From Limnohabitans sp. Rim28 (GTDB lineage Bacteria > Pseudomonadota > Gammaproteobacteria > Burkholderiales > Burkholderiaceae_C): a DNA stretch of 64,000 nucleotides. Below the pieces are notes generated by a model. It had not been told where the DNA came from. It was given only the letters and a program-made list of their open reading frames with translations, and searched no databases. Below are positions 24,170 through 32,398 of the stretch, in pieces (position 1 is the stretch's first letter; each line of letters begins with the position of its first letter). The stretch spans positions 62,001 through 126,000 of the forward strand of contig NZ_ALKN02000002.1 in NCBI RefSeq assembly GCF_000293865.2, written 5' to 3'. Both the position numbers and the translations under genes were made by a program.

Positions 24170-25028
24170 ATGGCTTGCTTTGAGAGAGCCTGTTGATCAC
24201 CGCTCTCGAAACCCAAAGCTGATGGCTTCAGTCAAGGCCTATCTTCAACACATCGAATCCTCACGTCCTGGTGCGGTTCATGTCGTTGATCTGGGTTGTG
24301 GGAGCGGCTCGAATCTTCGCGCACTTGCACCTGTCTTCAATGAAGTTCAAGAGTGGACTTTGGTTGATTCAGACCCCAAATTATTGAATGCAGCGCATGC
24401 TGCGCTTTTGAAATGGAGTGATGATTCAACCATTGTCAAAAATGATCCTCATACATCTGCTCATCAATCCCAGGAGTCACAACTGATCTTAAAAAAACAC
24501 AGTAAAAAAATTATTGTTAATTTTCAATGTGCGGATCTTGCCAAAGAGGCTCATTTGCCCATCATGGCTAAATCAGATCTTGTGACCGCAGCAGCTTTTT
24601 TTGATTTAACAAGCGACAGCTGGCTTAAGAAATTTTCTATGGCACTGACAAAACCCCTTTACGCAACCCTCAGTTACAACGGTGCCGAAACTTGGGATCC
24701 ACAGGGGCCGGATGATCAAGCAGTCTTACAAGCATTTCACTTTCACCAACGCACCGATAAAGGTTTTGGAGCTGCTTCAGGCCCCAATGCGGCAAATGTT
24801 TTGATCAACCTACTGAAAGACCGTCACTTTGATGTTGAGGTTGAGGACAGCCCTTGGGTCATGAATGAACTTGATCGACCACTGACGGAACAACTTGCTT
24901 TCGGAATTGCTGATGCCGTTAAGGAGACTGGTCTTCTTCCAATCGAAACCGTAGAAAACTGGTTGCGAAGTAAAAAAACCGCAAGTCAATGTACCGTTGG
25001 TCACACTGATTTTTTTGCTTACCCTTGA
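24150..25028 (+). CDS. Class I SAM-dependent methyltransferase
   Basis: A 292-residue Rossmann-fold methyltransferase. Motif I is VVDLGCGSGSNLRAL near residues 47-61, followed by an acidic residue in TLVDSDPKLL near 85. The ATG at 24150 lies 20 bp inside the end of the exporter gene, so translation is coupled. The substrate is not evident; its place in the operon suggests that it modifies the compound made by the cluster. There is no signal peptide. The region is lower in GC than the core genes. The operon ends here; no clear terminator hairpin follows. Confidence 0.85.
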   Translation: MNSFTSEWLALREPVDHRSRNPKLMASVKAYLQHIESSRPGAVHVVDLGCGSGSNLRALAPVFNEVQEWTLVDSDPKLLNAAHAALLKWSDDSTIVKNDPHTSAHQSQESQLILKKHSKKIIVNFQCADLAKEAHLPIMAKSDLVTAAAFFDLTSDSWLKKFSMALTKPLYATLSYNGAETWDPQGPDDQAVLQAFHFHQRTDKGFGAASGPNAANVLINLLKDRHFDVEVEDSPWVMNELDRPLTEQLAFGIADAVKETGLLPIETVENWLRSKKTASQCTVGHTDFFAYP

Positions 25029-25089
25029 AGCCTTCGAAAAAATGATTTCTACCGCTGATTGATCCGATTAATTTAGCCCACTCAAGACT

Positions 25090-25278
25090 GTGTCTAAACC
25101 GTTAAGATCACGGATCAAGGCTTGCGAAAAATGCAAAGTTGTAAGCTCAACGCCCTATCGTGTTGTGCAGGATGCATCTGCAGCGTGGGTTCTTATTTGT
25201 AATGATTGCCGAGCAAAGGTTGAACGACTCCCCTTCTACAGCTATGGCGGCACATGTAAAGCCGATAAACGGCATTGA
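25090..25278 (+). CDS. Small zinc-ribbon-like protein, 62 residues
   Basis: A small basic protein starting with GTG at 25090. It has two CxxC pairs, in KACEKCKVV (residues 11-14) and LICNDCRAK (residues 37-40), and a conserved-looking end YGGTCKADKRH. The spacing suggests a single zinc ribbon, as in small DNA- or RNA-associated proteins. The ribosome-binding site is weak, which lowers confidence. It lies 60 bp after the methyltransferase gene in the same direction but is probably not part of the pathway. Function unknown. Confidence 0.55.
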   Translation: MSKPLRSRIKACEKCKVVSSTPYRVVQDASAAWVLICNDCRAKVERLPFYSYGGTCKADKRH

Positions 25279-25400
25279 AACGGCTCACGGTTATTGACCA
25301 ACCTTTGGGAAGATAAATTTAAAAACTTTATCAACAGCCCAGTTACTGTCCCATGTTGTTGACGCCAAGTCGGTGCGCCAACAACATAGTCAATCAATCA

Positions 25401-25850
25401 TCAAAGCGCAGCGCTGTGCCCCTTGATATAGGTCTCTAAAAACCCAATCTGCTGGCCCATTTGTCGAATGTTGTCTTTGACGACATCACCAATAGAAATA
25501 ACGCCAACGACCCGCCCAGCTTCCACAACCGGCAGATGGCGGAAGTTACGGGAAGCCATCAAGCCTGTGCAGGCTTCAATGGGATCGTCCAGTTTGACCG
25601 AGACAGGGTCGGCAGTCATGACTTCTTGCACCAGGACTTGTTTGGCATCCAGGCCGGGTAACAGCACCTTGATGGCACAGTCACCCTGAGTGACGATGCC
25701 CATCAGCTTTTCATCGTTGACCACCAAGATCGCACGCACACGGTTGTCGCGCATCAGCTGTAAGGCCACGACCACTTTTTCGTCGGGCTTGACGCTGATC
25801 ACGTTAACGGATTTTCCTTTTTGTGCTAAACATGCTTTGACGCTGGTCAT
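25401..25850 (-). CDS. CBS-domain protein
   Basis: A 149-residue protein consisting of two CBS domains: residues 10-65 (VKPDEKVVVALQLMRDNRVR, then AILVVNDEKLMGIVTQGD) and residues 75-135 (MTADPVSVKLDDPIEACTGL, then HLPVVEAGRVVGVISIGD). CBS pairs bind adenine nucleotides and sense energy or redox state. No other domain is attached, so it probably acts on a partner protein. Minus strand, followed upstream by a PsiE-like gene in the same direction with about 90 bp between them. Confidence 0.9.
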   Translation of the reverse strand: MTSVKACLAQKGKSVNVISVKPDEKVVVALQLMRDNRVRAILVVNDEKLMGIVTQGDCAIKVLLPGLDAKQVLVQEVMTADPVSVKLDDPIEACTGLMASRNFRHLPVVEAGRVVGVISIGDVVKDNIRQMGQQIGFLETYIKGHSAAL

Positions 25851-25941
25851 CTGAATTCCTATTTACGGTTGTGTGATTTAAATTTTCTCACAGCCATTGG
25901 AGTCATGCTCGCGTTGTATTCTTCTTATCAAGCGCCTTTGG

Positions 25942-26334
25942 TCAATCACGGTCTTGTATTTTGCTGATCACCCAGCAGGCAATCGCAATCATCAAAATAG
26001 CGCCACTCTCATACAAAAGAATAGAAGGGTCACCGTCCTTGCCCTGGAGGATGATCAAGCGGCTCAAGGCAGTCATGGCAATGACCAACGGTATGGTGAT
26101 TGGAATTCGGTGGCTGCTGTAAAAAGCGCCCAACATACCCAATACTTCTGCATAAATAAACATCAGCAATAAGTCCTTCAGCGCTACGCTGCGCTGCTCG
26201 ATCAACAGCATGACTTCTTGCAGCATGGCACCCACTGTAAACAGTGCGATAGTGACCAGGAAAACTTTTTCAGTCACGTCAATGATTTTTTTGATGGGCA
26301 TAAGATCTTGAGTTGAATGGGTTAATTCAGGCAT
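25942..26334 (-). CDS. psiE: PsiE-like phosphate-starvation-inducible membrane protein
   Basis: A 130-residue inner-membrane protein with four hydrophobic segments (about 24-44, 58-76, 80-98 and 107-126). KKIIDVTEKVFLVTIALFTV and EVLGMLGAFYSSHRIPIT resemble the PsiE family, whose role is unknown although the E. coli gene is induced by phosphate starvation. No Pho box is recognised upstream. It is transcribed in the same direction as the CBS protein gene and could form a two-gene unit with it. Confidence 0.7.
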   Translation of the reverse strand: MPELTHSTQDLMPIKKIIDVTEKVFLVTIALFTVGAMLQEVMLLIEQRSVALKDLLLMFIYAEVLGMLGAFYSSHRIPITIPLVIAMTALSRLIILQGKDGDPSILLYESGAILMIAIACWVISKIQDRD

Positions 26335-26684
26335 TATTCAATGAATCGTGAAAAGGAGTTGCTCACTCTTAAAGTACATCATTTGTATCAGCCTATTAAC
26401 TTTGATGAATGAACTGAATCACCCCGGAAGCTGATGAGGTTTCACGCTTAAATAAATTAGAACCTCGCGCAAGGTCTAAAACTGCCCTGCCCTGCGAAGC
26501 CACATGGCCTGACCCCGATGGCCCAGCGTTTGCAAAGAGGACCAGTTTCTGAAGGCTGACAAACATCGCGTTGTCCACTGATCTCGACTAAGATTGTTGT
26601 CGCACAATAAAAAGTCCATTTAATCCATCACCAGTCATCGTGTAAAACCATTGCACGTGGTCGATTATTCAAAATGGGAAAACC
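26335..26684. other. Intergenic region before the Tgl-like gene
   Basis: A 350-bp stretch with no supported gene. A 60-codon minus-strand frame at 26396-26578 has no family features and no convincing ribosome-binding site, so it is not called. The last 60 bp should hold the start signals of the next gene (GGGAAAACC precedes its ATG). Confidence 0.45.
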
Positions 26685-27794
26685 ATGTCCCCAAAGGTCA
26701 ACGCGTCGACACCCGCCGGCATCCTGATTGAAGGCAGCAGGGATTTAAACCCCGATCAATCGCATGGCGAGTTCAACCGCTTGCTCAAGCGCTTGGGCCT
26801 CCAAGAGGCGACTCAGATTCGGCCATCTGTTCAAAATGCAGACGGCTGTTTTGAAGCCCGACTCCAGCAGCGGTATGTCGATCTTTGGTGCCCGGGTTTT
26901 GACACACTGCAGGTCAGAACGCTTGCGTCTGACTTGGTGTTATCCGATGCGCATGCTCTGGAACTCGAAATAGTCCTGACCATGCTGGCTGCGCCGCAGA
27001 TCATGACTTTTAAAAGCGTGGCGCAACTCGAATCGCACATACGTGTCCGCGTCAATATTGCAAGGGCAGCCGCCAAAACCTCCTTGGCATTCAACACCGA
27101 AGCTGCCGAGCGACCTTCAGAATACTGGCAGGGAGACTCCGAAACGGGGTTTGTCATCCGTCAAGGTGTCAGCCTGGAAGAGGCCATCATCGCTGCCACC
27201 CAGCCCGAAGTCACTGGTCGTCAGTATGAGTTTTCTTGTTATCGGGCTGCGGAGTATTTGGTTTTGCTCGGTCTGGCTGAGGAAGCCAAGCTCGCAAACC
27301 CAAGTTATTTGCAGGCGTTGGAAGCACAGTGTCGTCTGGCGGTGCCCAGGGCTGACCCATTCCACACCACCTACGTCTATGAATACGGTAGGCCTGAAAA
27401 CCCCATCCCCATGCGCTACTACGTGCCGGGCGATCGTTTATGGTTCAAAAACCCCGACGATCGCTCCTCGGATGTCAAAGGTTTTGAAGGATCTTGGGTA
27501 TTTTACTTGGGTGGCGGTTTGTTCAGCAATTTTTGGCGACGAGACAAACCCTTTGACTTGACTTCTAAATGCCTCGAAATCTACCACTGGCGTGATGGTG
27601 CTTGCCTCAATTCGAGCGGCGTTCTGTCCATGGATGAAAGCGAAGTGGCGCGACAGATAGAACTCACAAGGCAGTCCCCTGAAAAATTGGAAGCTGTGAT
27701 GTCCAAAATGATGGCTTACCGAGACCCCGCAGGTGTTTACGCGAATGGGGGATGCATTGACTCGACTCGCGAGATACCGCGCTCTTTGTTTTGA
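26685..27794 (+). CDS. Protein resembling Tgl (protein-glutamine gamma-glutamyltransferase)
   Basis: A 369-residue soluble protein. Its central part resembles the spore-coat transglutaminase Tgl of bacilli: TGFVIRQGVSLEEAIIAA (near 148-165), YEFSCYRAAEYLVLLG with a Cys where Tgl has its catalytic Cys (near 184), and PGDRLWFKNPD followed by EGSWVFYLGGGLFSNF (near 245-285). The Glu of Tgl's GEN motif and the His of its HG motif are not clearly matched: the corresponding stretches are EGSW and LFSNFW. So the fold may be shared while activity is uncertain. About 140 extra N-terminal residues have no match. No signal peptide. The comparison is from memory and should be tested. Monocistronic. Confidence 0.55.
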   Translation: MSPKVNASTPAGILIEGSRDLNPDQSHGEFNRLLKRLGLQEATQIRPSVQNADGCFEARLQQRYVDLWCPGFDTLQVRTLASDLVLSDAHALELEIVLTMLAAPQIMTFKSVAQLESHIRVRVNIARAAAKTSLAFNTEAAERPSEYWQGDSETGFVIRQGVSLEEAIIAATQPEVTGRQYEFSCYRAAEYLVLLGLAEEAKLANPSYLQALEAQCRLAVPRADPFHTTYVYEYGRPENPIPMRYYVPGDRLWFKNPDDRSSDVKGFEGSWVFYLGGGLFSNFWRRDKPFDLTSKCLEIYHWRDGACLNSSGVLSMDESEVARQIELTRQSPEKLEAVMSKMMAYRDPAGVYANGGCIDSTREIPRSLF

Positions 27795-27998
27795 GCGCCA
27801 GGCGGGTCCATGTCTTTTTAAGGGCTCAGTCCTGAACCCCAACTGGCTCGCTGAGTAAAGGGTAAATACCAATGAAGCCCAAAACCGCGATTCATTCAAA
27901 ATCAATGCAAACAATTAATAATCCTACGAATTACCCAAGGAATTGCCTCTGCTCGGTCCTGCATGGCAAAACCCAATGCATCTCATAAGGAATAGATC

Positions 27999-28865
27999 AT
28001 GAAGTTATCCCGTGTTTTGCTGCCCATCCTGCTGACCAGTTGGCTGAATGCGGCCTGCGCCTCCACCGCCACCACCGCCACCAACACGGCCGGCCCAAAA
28101 CCAGCCACAACGGCCTACGAGCCCGTGCGCGGTCAAGCCGGCAAGGATGTGATCTGGATCCCCACCCCACCAGGTCTGATTGACAAAATGCTCGCCGCAG
28201 CCAAGGTCACCGATCAAGACAGATTGTTTGATTTGGGCGCGGGCGACGGCATCATCGCCATCACCGCGGCACGTCAATACGGCACCCAAGCGGTGGGCAT
28301 TGAGTTCAACCCCGACATGGCGCAATTTGCCCGCCGCAAAGTTGCCGAAGCTGGCGTGACCGACAAAGTGAGGATCATCACAGGGGACATCTTCCAAGAA
28401 GACTTCAGTTCGGCCACTGTGGTGACCCTTTACCTGATGCCCCACTTGAATTTGAAGCTACGCCCACTCTTGCTCAAGATGAAACCAGGCACGCGGGTGG
28501 TCTCGCATGCCTTCACCATGGGCGACTGGGAGCCTGACGAAACCATGTCGTATCTACACGCACAAGGCTACTTTTGGGTGGTCCCAGCACAAATTGAGGG
28601 CAATTGGGTCATGACCGGGCTGGATGGCGGGCCCATGCGCATGAGCATGAGCCAATCCTTTCAAAACATTGGCGGAATTCTCTCCCGTGGCAGCCAAAAC
28701 CACGCCATGTTGGGTGCCAGGTTGCGTGGCGATGAAGTCAAATTTCAATTCATCACGCAAGACCGCAAGGTACACGCTTTCACTGGCCGTGTAGAAGGTC
28801 GCCGCATCACGGGCACTGTTGTCTCTGATTACATGCACACGCCTGTCGAAATCACCCGACCTTGA
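27999..28865 (+). CDS. Exported SAM-dependent methyltransferase-like protein
   Basis: A 288-residue protein with an N-terminal export signal (MKLSRVLLPILLTSWLNAAC); the Cys could be lipidated, but Asn at the -3 position makes the lipobox poor. A Thr/Ala/Pro-rich linker leads to a Rossmann methyltransferase domain with LFDLGAGDGIIAITAARQYG near residues 76-95, an acidic VGIEFNP motif and IITGDIFQEDF. This resembles the FAM173-type lysine methyltransferases and bacterial relatives. SAM is not known to be available in the periplasm, so an exported form is odd. Good ribosome-binding site (AAGGAATAG). It ends 20 bp before the convergent lysR gene. Confidence 0.75.
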   Translation: MKLSRVLLPILLTSWLNAACASTATTATNTAGPKPATTAYEPVRGQAGKDVIWIPTPPGLIDKMLAAAKVTDQDRLFDLGAGDGIIAITAARQYGTQAVGIEFNPDMAQFARRKVAEAGVTDKVRIITGDIFQEDFSSATVVTLYLMPHLNLKLRPLLLKMKPGTRVVSHAFTMGDWEPDETMSYLHAQGYFWVVPAQIEGNWVMTGLDGGPMRMSMSQSFQNIGGILSRGSQNHAMLGARLRGDEVKFQFITQDRKVHAFTGRVEGRRITGTVVSDYMHTPVEITRP

Positions 28866-28884
28866 AACGCATCATCTCTCGGCT

Positions 28885-29838
28885 TCAAAGTCCAAGTGCT
28901 TTTTGCAGCGCTTGCATGGTTGCCGAGGGAATCAAGTTTTGCTTGTGCGTGACCAAGTACAAGTCGGGGAGATTGATCTTTGGCTGAATTTTGACAATGG
29001 CTAAGTTATTGGCGCGCTCTTCTTCTTTGGCTTGATGCTCACGCATGATGCCAAGCAAGTTGTCATCAAATTGAATCAAGCCTTTCATCGTGATGGCAGA
29101 CATGGACTCAATGACAGGAATGATGTCTGGGCAATCCATTTTTTTGAGTGCGTACATTAACTCTTTGGTCATCAGCGCATCCTTGGGAGGCAAAGCCCAT
29201 CGGTGCTGAACAGCTTCCGTCCATTTGATGGTTCTTCGCTTTGAGAAAGGGTGTTTCTTGGAGGCGACGACACAAAGACTGTCGGTGGAAATCGGCTGAA
29301 GCTTCAGCGATTTAGTTCTTACATCACCCATCATCTCTCTTGAAAAACTGGTCACCACGCCATCTAACTCATGGTTGATGAGGGCGTTGATCAGTTCTTG
29401 AGGAGGACTTTCTTGAATTTGAATTTTAAGCAAGGGCAGCTGTTGGATGACGTCAACAACCAGCTTGGGAAAGATACTGGTTGTAGAAAAAGATCCCAGC
29501 CGCAAAAGACCGCTTGATCCCTCTTCAATCGAATTGATTTCGGAAAAACAGCGGTCAAGACTTTGCACCATGTCGCACGCCTGTCGTATCAAAAGCGCGC
29601 CTTGAATGGTAGGTTGAATGCCCGTTCTACCTCTTGTGAACAAGGCGGCTTTACTCACGGACTCAATTTCAGAAATCATTTTGCTCACAGCAGGCTGAGT
29701 GAGGTTGAGCTTGCCTGCAGCTGCGCTGACTGTGGTCGCCTCACTGAGATGGCATAGCAACTCCAAATGACGCATGCGAAGCCTGCGCAAGGCTGAAAGC
29801 GTATTGGGCGTTATGGGCTTGAATTTGAATTGTTCCAT
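28885..29838 (-). CDS. LysR-type transcriptional regulator
   Basis: A 317-residue LysR-type regulator. The winged helix-turn-helix lies in residues 17-75 (MRHLELLCHLSEATTVSAAA and LNLTQPAVSKMISEIE), followed by the effector-binding domain. I use the ATG at 29838; the frame extends to a TTG at 29859. It is divergent from the sulfatase gene, with an inverted repeat CCATT-N9-AATGG at 29851-29869 in the intergenic region as a likely binding site. It probably controls the sulfatase and transporter genes in response to their substrate. Regulators of this subgroup often control catabolic clusters for aromatic or sulfur compounds. Confidence 0.9.
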   Translation of the reverse strand: MEQFKFKPITPNTLSALRRLRMRHLELLCHLSEATTVSAAAGKLNLTQPAVSKMISEIESVSKAALFTRGRTGIQPTIQGALLIRQACDMVQSLDRCFSEINSIEEGSSGLLRLGSFSTTSIFPKLVVDVIQQLPLLKIQIQESPPQELINALINHELDGVVTSFSREMMGDVRTKSLKLQPISTDSLCVVASKKHPFSKRRTIKWTEAVQHRWALPPKDALMTKELMYALKKMDCPDIIPVIESMSAITMKGLIQFDDNLLGIMREHQAKEEERANNLAIVKIQPKINLPDLYLVTHKQNLIPSATMQALQKALGL

Positions 29839-29943
29839 CTTGCTACCTGTCCATTCCAAATAGTAATGGATCGATTAAAAATAATCACTATTTATTTGCA
29901 TAGAGACGGACTAGCATGGGATTTTTCATGTGCAGAGAATCCG
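29839..29943. promoter_or_regulatory. lysR / sulfatase divergent control region
   Basis: Contains the inverted repeat CCATT-N9-AATGG (29851-29869), which has LysR-box geometry, and a second one GATTA-N4-TAATC (29873-29886). Both lie between divergent genes, as expected for autoregulation and activation by the LysR protein. The repeats are seen in the sequence; the role is inferred. Confidence 0.55.
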
Positions 29944-31374
29944 ATGAGTCCAAAGCAACCTCACATCATTTTCATCATCACTGACCAGCAACGCTATGAC
30001 ACGATCGCTGGCTTGGGATTTCCGCACATGGATACGCCGAACCTGGACAGGTTGATCAAAGAAGGCACCCACTTTACGCAGTGCCATGTTGCTGGGGCAT
30101 CTTGTGTGCCAGCTCGCTCGAGTTTGTTCACCGGCTATTACGCTCATACCACTGGCATCTTAAAAAATGCAGACAGATGGCGTCACACTTGGGTCGAAAA
30201 TCTCGCACAAGTTGGCTACACCTGCATCAACGTTGGCAAGATGCACACATGGCCTTTAGACACACCTGCCGGGTACCACCAACGCTATGTTGTAGAAAAT
30301 AAAGACCGATTTTTGGAGGGTCGATTTTTCTTTGATGACTGGGATCGCTCACTGGCTGCGCGAGGCTTGGTCAAGCAGCAAAGAGTTCAGTACCGAGAAT
30401 TTCCAGACTACCGCGAAAGACTCGGTGCATTTGAATGGCGCTTACCACCTGACTCGCATTCAGACAATTTTGTTGCCGATAGAGCTTGCTGGTGGATTGA
30501 CACCGCCCCCAAAGCAGAGCCCTTGTTTTTGCAAATTGGTTTTCCGGGACCGCACCCACCTTACGACCCAACGCCGGACTACCTCAATAGGTACATCGAC
30601 AAAGATTTGCCCATCGCCAAAGTCACGCAAGCAGATTTGGCAGGACAACCAAAACCGTTCCATGTGCTTCGCGAACACAACGTTGAAATAGACCACGATT
30701 CAGTCGTACACCAACTCGAACCCAGCGATGAGCATCGCCATCGGCAGCGCGCCCATTACTTGGCCAACGTCACCATGATTGACGATGCAATTGGGAAGAT
30801 CACGGATTCGCTTGATAAGAAGGGCTATTTGGACAATTGCATCATCGTTTTCACATCGGACCATGGAGACTGTTTAGGAGATCACGGGCACAGTCAAAAG
30901 TGGACCATGTACGAGCAAGTGACAAAGGTTCCTATGATTTTGTGGGCGCCTGGAAAGGTACCTGAGGCCCATAAATCTGATGCCCTGATTCAAGCGATGG
31001 ACATCGTTCCATGGTTACTCACTCAGGCACAAGCCAAACACCCCGAAGGCATGGAGGCCGTTTCTGTCGAACCAGCTTTCAGTGATCCGCATTGGCCTGG
31101 ACGTGAGGCCGTTTATTGCGAACAAGGTCGTGACAACATTTTGACGGACATTGAGTTCATGACCATGGTCAGAACCCAACGGTGGAAGCTGGTGCATTTT
31201 CTGAATGAAAGCTTTGGCCAGCTTTTTGATCTTGAAAATGACCCCGAGGAAACCAACAACCTTTGGACGTCAACAACGCACGCTGCTATTCGTCAAGGCC
31301 TGATGGACAAGCTACTGCATTGGCGCATGTCGAGTCAGATCAAGACTCAGAATGTTTTTCGTGACCACCGTTGA
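29944..31374 (+). CDS. Sulfatase (formylglycine-dependent type)
   Basis: A 476-residue alkaline-phosphatase-superfamily sulfatase. The metal-binding start is IIFIITDQQRYDTI (Asp14 and Gln15 region), and Cys54 in ASCVPARSSLFTGYY fits the CxPxR signature that is converted to formylglycine. FTSDHGDCLGDHG near 300 carries further metal ligands. There is no signal peptide, so it is cytoplasmic and the substrate must be imported; this resembles choline-sulfatase or phosphonate monoester hydrolase relatives. I use the ATG at 29944; the reading frame upstream runs into lysR. It is followed 18 bp later by a TTT substrate-binding protein. An anaerobic-type or FGE maturation enzyme is not in the window. 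Confidence 0.85.
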   Translation: MSPKQPHIIFIITDQQRYDTIAGLGFPHMDTPNLDRLIKEGTHFTQCHVAGASCVPARSSLFTGYYAHTTGILKNADRWRHTWVENLAQVGYTCINVGKMHTWPLDTPAGYHQRYVVENKDRFLEGRFFFDDWDRSLAARGLVKQQRVQYREFPDYRERLGAFEWRLPPDSHSDNFVADRACWWIDTAPKAEPLFLQIGFPGPHPPYDPTPDYLNRYIDKDLPIAKVTQADLAGQPKPFHVLREHNVEIDHDSVVHQLEPSDEHRHRQRAHYLANVTMIDDAIGKITDSLDKKGYLDNCIIVFTSDHGDCLGDHGHSQKWTMYEQVTKVPMILWAPGKVPEAHKSDALIQAMDIVPWLLTQAQAKHPEGMEAVSVEPAFSDPHWPGREAVYCEQGRDNILTDIEFMTMVRTQRWKLVHFLNESFGQLFDLENDPEETNNLWTSTTHAAIRQGLMDKLLHWRMSSQIKTQNVFRDHR

Positions 31375-31392
31375 TCTAAACAGGAGACAAAC

Positions 31393-32367
31393 ATGAAACT
31401 CAAACAAATGGGTGTTTTTTTGGCCCTCTTAGCGGGTGCAATTTTCAGTCAACCTCTTCTTGCCCAAGACTTCCCCAACAAACCCATACGAATGGTGATT
31501 GGTTTTCCTCCAGGAGGTGGCATTGATCAGCTGGCCCGATTGTTGGCACAAGACATGTCAAGCCAATTAGGTCAAAACGTCATTGTGGACAATAAACCTG
31601 GTGCAGGCACAGCGATAGCTTCCGCAGAAATCATGCGGTCACCCAGTGACGGCTACACGATTGGCTTGGGAAATGTGGGGCAGTTTTCTGTTTTGGAACA
31701 CATTTCCAAGCAACCCATTGTTGATTTACCTAATAAATTAGCGCCCATTGGACAGGTAGGCTATGCCCCCTTAGCGCTTTTTGTGCCAGCCACATTGAAT
31801 GTGACTTCAGCGGCCGAGTATTTGAATTTGCTGAAGTCTCAGCCAGATGCCTTTAGCTACGCTTCAGGCGGCAATGGACAAATAACGCACCTTGCTTTTG
31901 AAATGTTGAAGTCTGAAGCACAAGTCAAAATTCAGCATATCCCCTACAAAGGCAGCGGACCTGCACTGATCGATTTGATGGCCGGCAGAGTGGTTGGAAT
32001 GATTGATGCTCTTGGAGCGGGTATGCCGCATGTCAGAAGCGGCAAATTAAAAGTATTGGCGCTCACGGCTGCAGAACGTGCGCCAGAGTTTCAATCCATT
32101 CCAACCTTCAGAGAATCTGGTTTGAAAAACTACGTGGTGACGGGCTGGCAAGGCATGGTTGCGCCGTTGGGCACGCCGCCAGCCATTGTTCAAAGACTGA
32201 ACCGTGCTTTGAATGACTCTTTGAACAAGAAGGAAGTTCGGGAAAAAATGATCGGTCTGGGCTACTACCCCACTCCTACCACTGCGGATCAGTTCGGTCT
32301 GTTCATGAAAGCAGAATCAGTTCGATGGGGTGCGCTTTCCAAGGAACTCAAAATTGAAGCAGATTGA
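31393..32367 (+). CDS. Tripartite tricarboxylate transporter substrate-binding protein (Bug family)
   Basis: A 324-residue periplasmic binding protein with a clear signal peptide (MKLKQMGVFLALLAGAIFSQ, cleavage near LLAQD). Motifs of the TctC/Bug family: FPNKPIRMVIGFPPGGGID and VDNKPGAGTAIASAEI near residues 60-75, and YASGGNGQITHL. These proteins bind small carboxylates or related anions. The membrane subunits TctA and TctB are not here, as is common for Bug proteins in Burkholderiales. It follows the sulfatase by 18 bp with a CAGGAG ribosome-binding site, so the two are co-transcribed, suggesting uptake of the sulfatase substrate. Confidence 0.9.
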   Translation: MKLKQMGVFLALLAGAIFSQPLLAQDFPNKPIRMVIGFPPGGGIDQLARLLAQDMSSQLGQNVIVDNKPGAGTAIASAEIMRSPSDGYTIGLGNVGQFSVLEHISKQPIVDLPNKLAPIGQVGYAPLALFVPATLNVTSAAEYLNLLKSQPDAFSYASGGNGQITHLAFEMLKSEAQVKIQHIPYKGSGPALIDLMAGRVVGMIDALGAGMPHVRSGKLKVLALTAAERAPEFQSIPTFRESGLKNYVVTGWQGMVAPLGTPPAIVQRLNRALNDSLNKKEVREKMIGLGYYPTPTTADQFGLFMKAESVRWGALSKELKIEAD

Positions 32368-32398
32368 TGCCCTTGTGTTGACGCCGATGTCGATTTGA

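Noticed and set aside
26396-26578. 60-residue minus-strand protein
   Set aside because: No ribosome-binding site of note, no family features, and isolated position.
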